The position numbers and the translations under genes are program-made. From the NCBI GenBank assembly GCA_041686095.1, contig JAWLEN010000005.1, positions 1 to 50,051 on the forward strand: a DNA stretch of 50,051 bases. Reading direction: 5' to 3'. Shown here piece after piece: positions 15,586 to 23,894 of the stretch. Within the stretch, counting starts at the first letter, position 1, and every line of letters begins with the position of its first letter. Source of the DNA: WJMT01 sp041686095. GTDB taxonomy: Bacteria > Acidobacteriota > Aminicenantia > Aminicenantales > Aminicenantaceae. Under the pieces are notes generated by a model that did no database searches, was not told the origin of the DNA, and saw nothing but the letters and a program-made list of their open reading frames with translations.

Positions 15586-17211
15586 CTATTTCCTTAATCC
15601 TAAGGATGTCATAAAATCTTTCATTCTTTTCAATAATGATTTTCTATTGCAGCTGTCCCTTATATCCTTTTCTGATAACTCTATGATCTTTCTGAGAAAA
15701 TTTTGGTTCTTTTTATTCCTTGCACTCACTATGTCTGCTATGATTTCATTTAACTCCGGATTTTGGGATAATAAAAGGGCGAAGTCCTCAGCTTTGATCT
15801 CCAGCAGCACAGTTTCCTGTTCAATAACACCGGTGGCAGTCCTGGGCATTCCAGTAAAAAGGGACATCTCTCCAAATATGTCCCCTGGATTTATATAAAA
15901 TTCCGACTCATACTTCTTCCCTTTTTCTTCACAAGTCACAATTCCCTTGATCCTTCCTGACACCACGACGTAGCAGCTTTCTCCTTTATCCCCCTGTTTG
16001 AATAAGATTTCCCCTGGAGAATAGGTCTGCTTTCTCACTAAAGAGGCTAATTTTTTTATTTCATCTTCAGATAAAATCATCTTTCCAGCTTGTTCTCCCT
16101 CTTGATATCTTAAAAAAGAAGAATGAATCAAGGATTGAAATATACTCTCTTCTTTTTGTTGTTGTTCTGGAATCTCTTCTCTTTTTGCTTGGGCTAGATA
16201 TTTGAAAACATGCTGGACTTTATCGCTCAATGGAACTGGGATTTCGATCCCGGCTCTTCGAAATTTATACCATATTAACCTTCCTACTTTCCCCAACACA
16301 TGATACTTTTTACTAAAATCAGTTATCCAAAACTTCAAGACATAAGAGATGCCAAAATCTTCATAGCCTTTTACAAAAACCTCGGGGGATGGATCACGGG
16401 TAACTTCAGGCATATCTAAAGCAGCTTTCTTGAGCGCTTCCATAACGGCCATAGAAGGAGATCCATAACTTACTTTTACGGGCACAGTCAGCGCAGTCCT
16501 GCTGTCAGGGCGAGAATAATTGACAAGAACCTCAGAAGCGATTGAATTATTGGGAATAACCACAATATTGGAATAAAAATCTTTTATCCTTGTTTCTCTC
16601 CAGTTGGTATCAATGACCAGCCCTTCTTTATCTCCGCTTTTTATCCAATCTCCCTTGCTGAAAGATTTGGAAAAGTGTATAGACATTCCAGAAATGATAT
16701 TCCCCAGCAGCTCCTGAAGGGCTAATCCTAAAATCATAGTGAGGATAGCAGAAGTCGCCAGAAGCGGAGTTACGTCAACACCAGCCACTCCTTTTAAAAC
16801 TATGAATAAAACCACTAAATAAAGGACAAAAAGTAAAAAACGGTGGAGCACCCGGGGGAGGGGAAAAGTTTTTTTTCGGTTCACATAACTTGTCACCCAT
16901 GATGCATCAATCAATCTGATCACTAAGAAAAAGAAGAAAAACAGTACGGCTGTATCCAAATATTTTTTAAAATCAGGATTTAATTGAAGAATTTGAATCA
17001 AATTGATTGTTCTGACAAATAAAACCGCAGTGAGAAACGCTAAGGGAAAAATGATTTTAGAAAAAAATATTCCTGACTTTTTCCCTTTTAACTGAAAAGT
17101 TTTTTTATCTATATACCGGAAAAGAAGGTAAAGAATAAGTCCTAAACAAAAAGTTAATAAAACCAGGAATGCCTCTACAATGCCGCTTCCTATTAAATCC
17201 TGTTGTGACAT
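15586..17211 (-). CDS. MscS-family channel with C-terminal cyclic-nucleotide-binding domain
   Basis: This 541-residue protein has about five hydrophobic helices in residues 10-190, the MscS pore and beta domain ('LALQELLGNIISGMSIHF', 'FSKGDWIKSG', 'VVIPNNSIASE'), then a cNMP-binding domain from about residue 400. The phosphate-binding cassette reads 'FGEMSLFTGMPRTATG', with the phosphate-contacting Arg near residue 455. This is the bCNG architecture, in which a nucleotide modulates an MscS pore. The adenylate cyclase two genes upstream provides an obvious source of cAMP. It lies 20 bases after the metallo-hydrolase gene and 4 before the potassium channel gene. Confidence 0.9.
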   Translation of the reverse strand: MSQQDLIGSGIVEAFLVLLTFCLGLILYLLFRYIDKKTFQLKGKKSGIFFSKIIFPLAFLTAVLFVRTINLIQILQLNPDFKKYLDTAVLFFFFFLVIRLIDASWVTSYVNRKKTFPLPRVLHRFLLFVLYLVVLFIVLKGVAGVDVTPLLATSAILTMILGLALQELLGNIISGMSIHFSKSFSKGDWIKSGDKEGLVIDTNWRETRIKDFYSNIVVIPNNSIASEVLVNYSRPDSRTALTVPVKVSYGSPSMAVMEALKKAALDMPEVTRDPSPEVFVKGYEDFGISYVLKFWITDFSKKYHVLGKVGRLIWYKFRRAGIEIPVPLSDKVQHVFKYLAQAKREEIPEQQQKEESIFQSLIHSSFLRYQEGEQAGKMILSEDEIKKLASLVRKQTYSPGEILFKQGDKGESCYVVVSGRIKGIVTCEEKGKKYESEFYINPGDIFGEMSLFTGMPRTATGVIEQETVLLEIKAEDFALLLSQNPELNEIIADIVSARNKKNQNFLRKIIELSEKDIRDSCNRKSLLKRMKDFMTSLGLRK

Positions 17212-17231
17212 GTTTTTTAAATCTTATTAAT

Positions 17232-18050
17232 TTACAGTCTTATGGTTAATCCTTCCTTAGCACCATATGTTTCTCGGAATTTCTTCTGAGCATTGTTTAT
17301 TATCATACCAATCTTTTCATCCGAATGAGAAGGATTAAAATGAGAAAGATACAATTTTTTCACACCAGCCTGTTCAGCGACTCGCGTACCCTCCAGCCAC
17401 GTGCTGTGACCCCATCCTCTTTTGCCCTGACTGTATTCTTCGGGGGTGAAGGTTGAATCATAAACAAAAATATCTGCTTTCTTGGCAAACGCAACCAAAG
17501 GCCTATCCACTCCTTTTTCAGGATGTTCGGTATCTGTGGCAAAAACCGCGCTTTTTCCTTTTTCATGAAATCTGTAGGCTAATGAACCTTGAGGATGGTG
17601 GAGCGGAACATGAGAAATTCGGATATCCCCAATATTGAAATCTCCTGAGGGAACCTGTTTAAAATTTTTTTTAGATTCAGTTTCATTGAAATCAACTGGA
17701 AAAAATCTTCCTCCCATTACCATCCTCAATGTTTTTTGGGTCTCCTCTGGTCTCAAGGCAGAATAAAATGTTATCTCAACATTTTTAGAAAAAAGAGGAG
17801 CAAAAAATAGAATCCCCAAAGTATGATCTATATGAAAATGAGTCAAAATAAGATGAATATGAAATTTTATCTTGCTTTTTTCTTTCGTCAGCCTCTCCCC
17901 CAAGGGAATGATCCCTGTTCCAGCATCAAGAATAATGAGGTTCTCTTCTGACGAAATAATTGAAGCGCATGGAGTATGGCCTCCATATTCAACCATATTT
18001 TTCCCGCACACAGGTGCAGAGCCCCTGACTCCCCAAAAAGTAATTTCCAT
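17232..18050 (-). CDS. Metallo-beta-lactamase-fold hydrolase (possible cyclic-nucleotide phosphodiesterase)
   Basis: This 272-residue protein opens with 'FWGVRGSAPVCG' and 'YGGHTPCASI', then 'LILDAGTGIIPLG', and carries the zinc motif 'THFHIDHTLG', with further ligands in 'HVPLHHP', 'FATDTEH' and 'LYLSHFNP'. This subfamily resembles RNase Z, PhnP and cyclic phosphodiesterases of the fold. It has no signal peptide. A strong AAGGAAAAG ribosome site precedes the ATG. It lies between an adenylate cyclase (13 bases upstream) and a cyclic-nucleotide-binding channel. By position I infer that it may break down the cyclic nucleotide; an unrelated phosphoesterase role is possible. Confidence 0.8.
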   Translation of the reverse strand: MEITFWGVRGSAPVCGKNMVEYGGHTPCASIISSEENLIILDAGTGIIPLGERLTKEKSKIKFHIHLILTHFHIDHTLGILFFAPLFSKNVEITFYSALRPEETQKTLRMVMGGRFFPVDFNETESKKNFKQVPSGDFNIGDIRISHVPLHHPQGSLAYRFHEKGKSAVFATDTEHPEKGVDRPLVAFAKKADIFVYDSTFTPEEYSQGKRGWGHSTWLEGTRVAEQAGVKKLYLSHFNPSHSDEKIGMIINNAQKKFRETYGAKEGLTIRL

Positions 18051-18063
18051 TAGTGCTTTTCCT

Positions 18064-20196
18064 TTATTTTATTCTCAAATCAAAGACTCCATCCCAATGT
18101 AAAGGAGGAGGACTTTTTTCAAATTCCATACATCTTTCAACGTATAATCCAGCTAAATCATCTCCCTTTATATTTTGAAATAAGGCCTTTGCGTTCTTCC
18201 ATTCCCTGTTTTTATAAAGGATAAGTGCCTCTTGAAAATCAGAAACCAATTTCATTTGGGAATCATCCATTTTGTCTTTTTCAGCAATGATCTCAAAGAC
18301 CTTCACCGGCCTGCTTTTTCCCACCACTCTAATCACATCCACTTCCCTGGTCAATATCTTGTCTCTAATTTGATGAAAGGTTTCCTCACCTATGAGTATA
18401 GAGACTCTATACTGTTTACACGCTCCTTCCAGCCTGGAGGCAAGATTGACAGTATCTCCTATAGCGGTGTAATCAAACCGCCTGCGTGATCCCATATTCC
18501 CCACTACTGCAGGCCCGGTGTTGATTCCAATCCTCATAAATAATTCATGTCCATATTGAGACTTTAGATGGCTTCTCATCTTCTTCAGATTTTTTTGACA
18601 GCCCAAAGCTGCCCGACAAGCATTGTAAGCATGATTCTCCTGCTCAAGAGGTGCATTCCAGAATGCAATGATGGCATCTCCCTCATATTTATCCAAAGTT
18701 CCTTGATAACTGAGAATGATATCGCTCATTTCTGAAAGATATAGATTCAGGAGCTCGACCAGTTCTTCAGGAGACAATCCTTCAGATATGGAAGTGAACC
18801 CTTTTATATCTGTAAAAAAAGAAGTTATTTCCCTTTTGTCCCCTCCCAGTTTTAAAAGGCCTGGGTCATCGACAATCATATCAATGAGGGACGGAGAAAG
18901 ATAAAACCGGAATACATTTTTTATAAAACGGCGCTGTCTGCCTTCTAGACTGTAATTCAAAAGAGCCGCGCCTAAAAAAGCAATGAGCACAGCAAATTCA
19001 GGAGCGACAAATTCCAACCAATAACCTGAAAAGAAAAAAACAATAGAGGCCACCGCAGGAAGAGCTAAACAAACAATAAAAAAAAGACTGATGACCCAAG
19101 GTCTTTTTAAAAGTGAAACGCCCACTCCAGTAAAAAGAGTGAAAAACAGAATAAAAAACAAAACCACTGGTTTCCCAGGAAAAGAAATAAAATCCTTGTT
19201 TAAAATATTATTAAGAAGTGTCGCCTGAACCTCTACACCAGGATACACAGAACTAAAAGGAGTGGATCTAAGGTCAAAAATCCCGGGAGCACTGGACCCG
19301 ATGAATACCGCTTTTCCCTCAAATTCGCCCGGGGGAATCTGGGGATCCAGCCCCTCATTTATCTGGGCCCACGAATTGATAATGGAAGCGACTGAATAGG
19401 TCGGATAAGTTCCCTGCGGACCATAATATTTTATAACCATCTGGCCTGAATCATCTAAAGGAATTTTCCTGTTTTCTAACCAGATGCTCCGGTTATCTTT
19501 GGCATGTATTTTCCCACAGCTGACAAACTCTGAAACCTCTAAAGGAAGCGCAGGTATGGTCATCTCCTCATAAGAAAAAAGAAGGGGTATACGGCGGTAT
19601 ATCCCATCTTCATCCGGAGAAAATCTTACATTCCCAACTCCTCTTAACCCAGGAAGAAGCTCTTTGACTGGAAGAGTGACAGAGTTCATCTGATAAACAG
19701 GATCAGTGCCTTTCTCTGACAATTCCCATGTGAACGGCTTTAAAACATCTGGATCTAATTCCATAAACTCATCTTGCTTCTGGCTTAAGAATACTGGCAG
19801 GAAAACATTTCCCGCCTCCTTTATAGACGAAGCAAAAACAAGGTCATCTTGGACTCCATATAATGAGGATTCAGAAAAAATCAAATCAAAACAGATGGCT
19901 TTGGCTCCCCCTTGGTGCAGGTAATTCACCAAGTAGGAATAAAATTCTCTGGGCCAGGGCCAAGGAAGCCCCTGCTGTTTTTCATACACATCCAGGCTGT
20001 ACTGATCAATGAGAAAAAGTACGATATCTTTATCTGCTTGAGAAGCCTCTGAAAAAAGCCTGAGTCTTAGATCCCATGATTTCCATTCAAGGGACTGAAA
20101 AAGCTGAAACTCATGAAGCAGAAAAATCAAAAAAAATGAGGCCAAACCAATAAGGGTCCCCCTGAAAATTTTTCCTTTTATATTGAATCGGCCCAA
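18064..20196 (-). CDS. CHASE2-domain class III adenylate cyclase
   Basis: This 710-residue protein has one N-terminal helix (about 12-30), an extracytoplasmic CHASE2 sensor (about 40-335), three helices (about 343-415) and a cytosolic class III cyclase domain (about 450-640). Metal-binding D463 ('FFTDIKGF') and D507 ('KYEGDAIIAF') are present. The base-selecting pair is K503 and D575 ('RFDYTAIGD'), which specifies adenine, and N584/R588 are the catalytic pair. It should therefore make cAMP in response to a periplasmic signal. The start is a TTG; an in-frame stop lies just upstream. It sits 41 bases after the M48 gene and 13 before the metallo-hydrolase gene. Confidence 0.92.
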   Translation of the reverse strand: MGRFNIKGKIFRGTLIGLASFFLIFLLHEFQLFQSLEWKSWDLRLRLFSEASQADKDIVLFLIDQYSLDVYEKQQGLPWPWPREFYSYLVNYLHQGGAKAICFDLIFSESSLYGVQDDLVFASSIKEAGNVFLPVFLSQKQDEFMELDPDVLKPFTWELSEKGTDPVYQMNSVTLPVKELLPGLRGVGNVRFSPDEDGIYRRIPLLFSYEEMTIPALPLEVSEFVSCGKIHAKDNRSIWLENRKIPLDDSGQMVIKYYGPQGTYPTYSVASIINSWAQINEGLDPQIPPGEFEGKAVFIGSSAPGIFDLRSTPFSSVYPGVEVQATLLNNILNKDFISFPGKPVVLFFILFFTLFTGVGVSLLKRPWVISLFFIVCLALPAVASIVFFFSGYWLEFVAPEFAVLIAFLGAALLNYSLEGRQRRFIKNVFRFYLSPSLIDMIVDDPGLLKLGGDKREITSFFTDIKGFTSISEGLSPEELVELLNLYLSEMSDIILSYQGTLDKYEGDAIIAFWNAPLEQENHAYNACRAALGCQKNLKKMRSHLKSQYGHELFMRIGINTGPAVVGNMGSRRRFDYTAIGDTVNLASRLEGACKQYRVSILIGEETFHQIRDKILTREVDVIRVVGKSRPVKVFEIIAEKDKMDDSQMKLVSDFQEALILYKNREWKNAKALFQNIKGDDLAGLYVERCMEFEKSPPPLHWDGVFDLRIK

Positions 20197-20237
20197 TTTC
20201 TTTTCTTATGAATGTTCTGTGCTAGAAAAAATTCACC

Positions 20238-21155
20238 TCACTTAAGTCCCTGAACAGCTTTGTTAAATCTCATGCTCCGGACCTGTACTTTTTCAGGAAT
20301 ATAAGTCAATGATGACATTTCCTTTTGAGCCCGTTCAATCCTATCGGCAGCGCTGGGGTGTGTTTTAAACCAACCCTTTGCATCCTTCCGGGAAGATTCT
20401 TGCTTCATTGTCTCCAGAAAACCGACAAGTCGGTTGGGATCATATCCTGTTTGAGAGGTGATTTTCATGGAAAGACGGTCTGCTTCATATTCATATTTTC
20501 TATCATAGCCCCTTTCTATCAGCTTTTCTGCGATATCGCTTAAAGCCCCCTCAAAAATATCTGTTAATTTATTCAGCTTTTCAGGACCATATTTTTGCAC
20601 TGCTTTTTGCCCTATGAGAGTGAATGCATCGATCAAGCGTGAATTTTTTATGGCCCGGAGACCATGTTTTTCCTGCACATGACCGACTTCATGGGCTAAA
20701 ATGCAGCCGAGCATATCCTCGTCTTGACATCTTTTCAACAAACCTTTGCTTATAAAGATAAAACCAGATGGAGCCGAGAGGGCATTGACTTCTTCTGTGT
20801 CCAGAATGAGGAAATGGTAGCCTGCATAAGTCTCTGGTCTGTCAGAGTGAAAAACAACTGCTTTGCCCACTTTATTTACATACTGATTTAAAGCCTCATC
20901 ATTATAAACCGAATATCTGGATAGGATTATGGCGGAGACAGCCCGGCCAATATAATATTCTTCTTCTTCGGAAATATCTCCAAAACTTGAACGCACCGCT
21001 TTAGTGGCCTTGGTTGCGGTTTCTTTGTCAGCCTTAACGACTTTACTCACTTTATCAAAAATACCCGCTCCCTCTTCCATGACAGAACAACTGATGATCA
21101 TCAAAGTTAAAAATAAACAGCAAGTCAACACAGCCATTGTCTTTTTATTTCTCAT
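20238..21155 (-). CDS. M48-family metalloprotease lipoprotein
   Basis: This 305-residue protein has a lipoprotein signal ending 'LTLMIISC' (Cys near 23). The M48 zinc motif is 'LAHEVGHVQEKH', with the third ligand in 'EYEADRLSMK'. It is related to BepA/LoiP-type periplasmic proteases, which handle envelope proteins in diderm bacteria. It starts inside the end of the SH3-domain gene (4-bp overlap) with a GGGGGAAAG site, so the two are coupled. A 41-base gap to the cyclase gene suggests it belongs to the same transcript. Confidence 0.9.
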   Translation of the reverse strand: MRNKKTMAVLTCCLFLTLMIISCSVMEEGAGIFDKVSKVVKADKETATKATKAVRSSFGDISEEEEYYIGRAVSAIILSRYSVYNDEALNQYVNKVGKAVVFHSDRPETYAGYHFLILDTEEVNALSAPSGFIFISKGLLKRCQDEDMLGCILAHEVGHVQEKHGLRAIKNSRLIDAFTLIGQKAVQKYGPEKLNKLTDIFEGALSDIAEKLIERGYDRKYEYEADRLSMKITSQTGYDPNRLVGFLETMKQESSRKDAKGWFKTHPSAADRIERAQKEMSSLTYIPEKVQVRSMRFNKAVQGLK

Positions 21156-21637
21156 TCTTTCCCCCTGAATTCCCCTAATCTGCCTCTTTTCAGAAAAGAT
21201 TTTATCTCAGAGGAAGAAATGTCTATCTCCAGCATTTTATCCACCATAGCAAAACTTATGTTTGGATTTCTGGCCTTATATTTTCCTTCTACCTGTTTGT
21301 TAAATCCTTTCCCCGCCAGAGCAACTTCATCCGCAGATGTCTCTGTCTTTAGAGAATCCGCCACTTGAAGCAGAGCGAATTGTTTTGGCTTGACCGCACT
21401 GATATGAACCCAACCTGTTAATCCCTGAGAACTTTTTACTTTGATCCAACTGCCCTGGACTTCAAGTTGTTCCACACTTTCTCCGTTTTTAAGAACCGCA
21501 AGGGACTGAGCATAAAACTGAGGTGCTTCTCTTAAATGAGTGATTTTGATCTTGACCACAAATGATTTAGCGATAAGAAGAGTAACAAGAAGAAAAAATA
21601 AAACCAGGAATACAGTCAATACAGAAGGCTTTTTCAT
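21152..21637 (-). CDS. Membrane-anchored bacterial SH3-domain protein
   Basis: This 161-residue protein has an N-terminal helix (about 7-28). A bacterial SH3 domain follows at about 33-85 ('THLREAPQFYAQSLAVLKNG', 'GSWIKVKSSQGLTGWVH'), then a charged tail with no known domain. Such SH3 domains usually bind cell-wall or protein partners in the periplasm. A GAGGAGGAG ribosome site supports the ATG. It is the first gene of the run that continues into the M48 protease (4-bp overlap), so it may guide that protease. No promoter of good quality is visible in the 150-base gap upstream. Confidence 0.8.
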   Translation of the reverse strand: MKKPSVLTVFLVLFFLLVTLLIAKSFVVKIKITHLREAPQFYAQSLAVLKNGESVEQLEVQGSWIKVKSSQGLTGWVHISAVKPKQFALLQVADSLKTETSADEVALAGKGFNKQVEGKYKARNPNISFAMVDKMLEIDISSSEIKSFLKRGRLGEFRGKE

Positions 21638-21770
21638 CTAAGTCTCCTCCTCATTACGTTATTGGAAGCTAAAAGTCTTTCATTCTTATGGATGATAGTA
21701 TAATGAAAGATTTATTCAGTCAATATTAATTTAAGGCTCATGCACCAGCCTTTTAATCATCTTCCAAGTA

Positions 21771-21786
21771 TTGACATAAGTGTCAA
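21771..21786. promoter_or_regulatory. Perfect palindrome ahead of a secreted-protein gene
   Basis: TTGACA-TAAG-TGTCAA is a perfect 6-bp inverted repeat. Its left arm is also an exact -35 hexamer, with a TATCTT 16 bases further on at 21793-21798. It could be an operator overlapping a promoter. If the promoter is real, the downstream gene must start at 21808 with almost no leader. Confidence 0.35.
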
Positions 21787-22551
21787 ATGTTCTATCTTAT
21801 TAATAGAATGACATTAAAAAAATTATTAGCTCCTTTTTTGTCTGTTTTTTTACTCGCAGCCTTGTTATATCCACAGAGTCTGGTTGAACTGGCCAAAAAA
21901 GAAAAAGAAAGAAGGGCTAAATTAAGCGGACAATCCAGCATAGTTCTCACCAATGCTGATCTTAAAAAAATAAAAAAGGGGGCTGCTCTAATAACCAGTA
22001 ATTTGAATCTTCCTCAGAAAAACCAGTCGGAGAGCATCCCTTTAAACTCTAGGACTCTTGGGCCAAAAGTCAACCCTCTTCAAAATAGGGATCAAATGGA
22101 TCAGAGAGAATTCGACAGCCGCAGCAAAAGATATGGAACCAAAGTGATGGACTCCACAGAAAGAGTCCAGAGCCCATCTTCATCCCTTTACAAGCCGGAC
22201 GGAAGCTTTGCAAAAGTTGAATATTACGGCTTCCTTGATCTGGAGCTTGAAGCGGAAAATAAAAACGGACCTGATATTGGTGTGTATGCAAGACGTCAGC
22301 AAACCGGAGTCCTGCCATTTACCCTGAACTATGCCCTGTTTGCCATGGATAATGATGGAGAATGGAAATACTTAGGGACTGGCAGCGGAATCCAAAGCCC
22401 AGAGGTTTTTGAACTGGGAGAGGTCTCAGGCACTCAAAAAATCAGAATCCTGTTTAGAGATTACACAGACACAAATACCATCAAACGCATCAAACCTCAT
22501 TCAGAGGAATATTACATGGAAATAGATGCCGTTGAATATCTGCATTTCTGA
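21787..22551 (+). CDS. Secreted protein of unknown function
   Basis: This 254-residue protein has a signal peptide ('MTLKKLLAPFLSVFLLAALL', cleaved near 'YPQS') followed by a charged 'LVELAKKEKERRAKLSGQSS' segment and 'VLTNADLKKIKKG'. That opening recurs in secreted proteins I associate with Acidobacteriota and Aminicenantes. The middle is low-complexity and polar. The C-terminal part, from about residue 145, is beta-rich ('VEYYGFLDLELEAENKNG', 'QKIRILFRDYTDTNTIKR') and could be an adhesion or carbohydrate-binding fold. The frame opens at 21787, but the ATG at 21808 gives the more usual signal peptide. Neither has a ribosome site. Convergent with the C1 peptidase gene one base away. Confidence 0.6.
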   Translation: MFYLINRMTLKKLLAPFLSVFLLAALLYPQSLVELAKKEKERRAKLSGQSSIVLTNADLKKIKKGAALITSNLNLPQKNQSESIPLNSRTLGPKVNPLQNRDQMDQREFDSRSKRYGTKVMDSTERVQSPSSSLYKPDGSFAKVEYYGFLDLELEAENKNGPDIGVYARRQQTGVLPFTLNYALFAMDNDGEWKYLGTGSGIQSPEVFELGEVSGTQKIRILFRDYTDTNTIKRIKPHSEEYYMEIDAVEYLHF

Positions 22552-22552
22552 A

Positions 22553-23803
22553 TCATTCAGCAGACGGCTTAAATTCAGCCAATACCTCTGAAACAGCGTC
22601 TTTATGGACCATAAAGGTCAGCATTTTAAGTTTCACGTAATCATCCCTGAAAAAATAATAACCTTTGAAATCTCCTTGCTGAGCACTGCTTCCTGAATCT
22701 TTAATCAGAAACCACTCATGGCCATCCAGTTCACTCATCCCAACCGCGTGAATGGCGTGGTCATCAAAAGTAGTCCTGTTGTCAAATCGGTATTCACGGC
22801 TGTCCTGATTTATTAACTGAAACGGAATATCATAGGAAGGAATGATGGCTAGATCTTCATCCCCGCTCTTTCCGGGCTCAGATACATCACCGCCTAAAGC
22901 CACAGTATATCCTTTTTCCAGCGCTCCCTTAACAGACTGAAAAAATACATCCAAAGGCACATTATAATAAACATCACTGTGCCACCAATTGTCAGGGACT
23001 TTATATTCGCCCTGGGTATAAAAAGGAAAGTATTTCAGGCTCATCAAAGTAACATAACTGTCCAAGGGAAGCTGGAGCACATCCTCCAAGTATTGTTTTG
23101 GAGTCAAGGTTTGACCGTCTATCTCAATAGTCTCAGGAGGTTTCCCCATATGCTTATTCAATATTTGTTTGACATAATTGACCGCTTTTTCCTCATCCCA
23201 ATATTCGTTTTCTTTACAGAAATTCAAATAATCCCTGATCTCACGAAACAACTTCCCATGATTGTGTTCAGTCTCTCCGGAAAGAAGGCCTGTGTAGGCA
23301 TCAGCGGGGAGAGCTCCGTATTGCTTCATCCTCTCAATCACAGCATTGTGTTCAGATCCTTGACCGAGATGCATGTCTCCCTTGTTCTGTATAAAATACC
23401 TTGCTTTTTCTACATACTCCCAATACACGGTGAACATTTCTGAGAGTTTGATATCCCCTTTTCCGAGACGTTTTAATTCTGATTCCAACAAAGAAGTCGT
23501 GGCAAAACACCAGCAGGTGCCTGTCCAATACTGTCGTATAGGTGGGTTATGAAAATGAGCGGCGAATTGATCTAAAGAGGATGGTTTGTTTATCTCTGAA
23601 AAGTCAGCAGAAAGATAAGTGCGCTCTTGGCCCCTGAATTCTCTGGTTTTATAAACAGCTTCGCTGGCTTCCTGGAATTCCTCATCCCCAATCTGAATGA
23701 CTGTTTTTTGGACGACTTCTTCTTTTTTTGAACATGAAACAAAAGAAAAATTGATAAAAATTAATAAGAAAAAAACTAGAAAGATTGCCTTAAATGTCCT
23801 CAT
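22553..23803 (-). CDS. C1-family (bleomycin hydrolase-like) cysteine peptidase lipoprotein
   Basis: This 416-residue protein has a lipoprotein signal ending 'INFSFVSC'. The C1B-type layout is clear: the catalytic Cys in 'YWTGTCWCFATTSLLESEL' and the catalytic His in 'DDHAIHAVG'. The third position reads 'WFLIKDSGSSAQQGDFKGYY', where papain-like enzymes have 'KNSWG', so Asn is replaced by Asp and Trp is lost. The C-terminal 'FFRDDYVKLKMLTFMVHKD' is typical of the Bacteroidetes-like branch, in which this change may be normal. It is an envelope-anchored aminopeptidase or endopeptidase for peptide feeding. A GGGAGGA ribosome site supports the start. Confidence 0.85.
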   Translation of the reverse strand: MRTFKAIFLVFFLLIFINFSFVSCSKKEEVVQKTVIQIGDEEFQEASEAVYKTREFRGQERTYLSADFSEINKPSSLDQFAAHFHNPPIRQYWTGTCWCFATTSLLESELKRLGKGDIKLSEMFTVYWEYVEKARYFIQNKGDMHLGQGSEHNAVIERMKQYGALPADAYTGLLSGETEHNHGKLFREIRDYLNFCKENEYWDEEKAVNYVKQILNKHMGKPPETIEIDGQTLTPKQYLEDVLQLPLDSYVTLMSLKYFPFYTQGEYKVPDNWWHSDVYYNVPLDVFFQSVKGALEKGYTVALGGDVSEPGKSGDEDLAIIPSYDIPFQLINQDSREYRFDNRTTFDDHAIHAVGMSELDGHEWFLIKDSGSSAQQGDFKGYYFFRDDYVKLKMLTFMVHKDAVSEVLAEFKPSAE

Positions 23804-23894
23804 GAAATCCTCCCTTGATTAACCTGACTCGCGAATCAATCAGATTAAGTGTTTGATGAAATCTATTGAAACACATAGACTCCTATGATAATCA

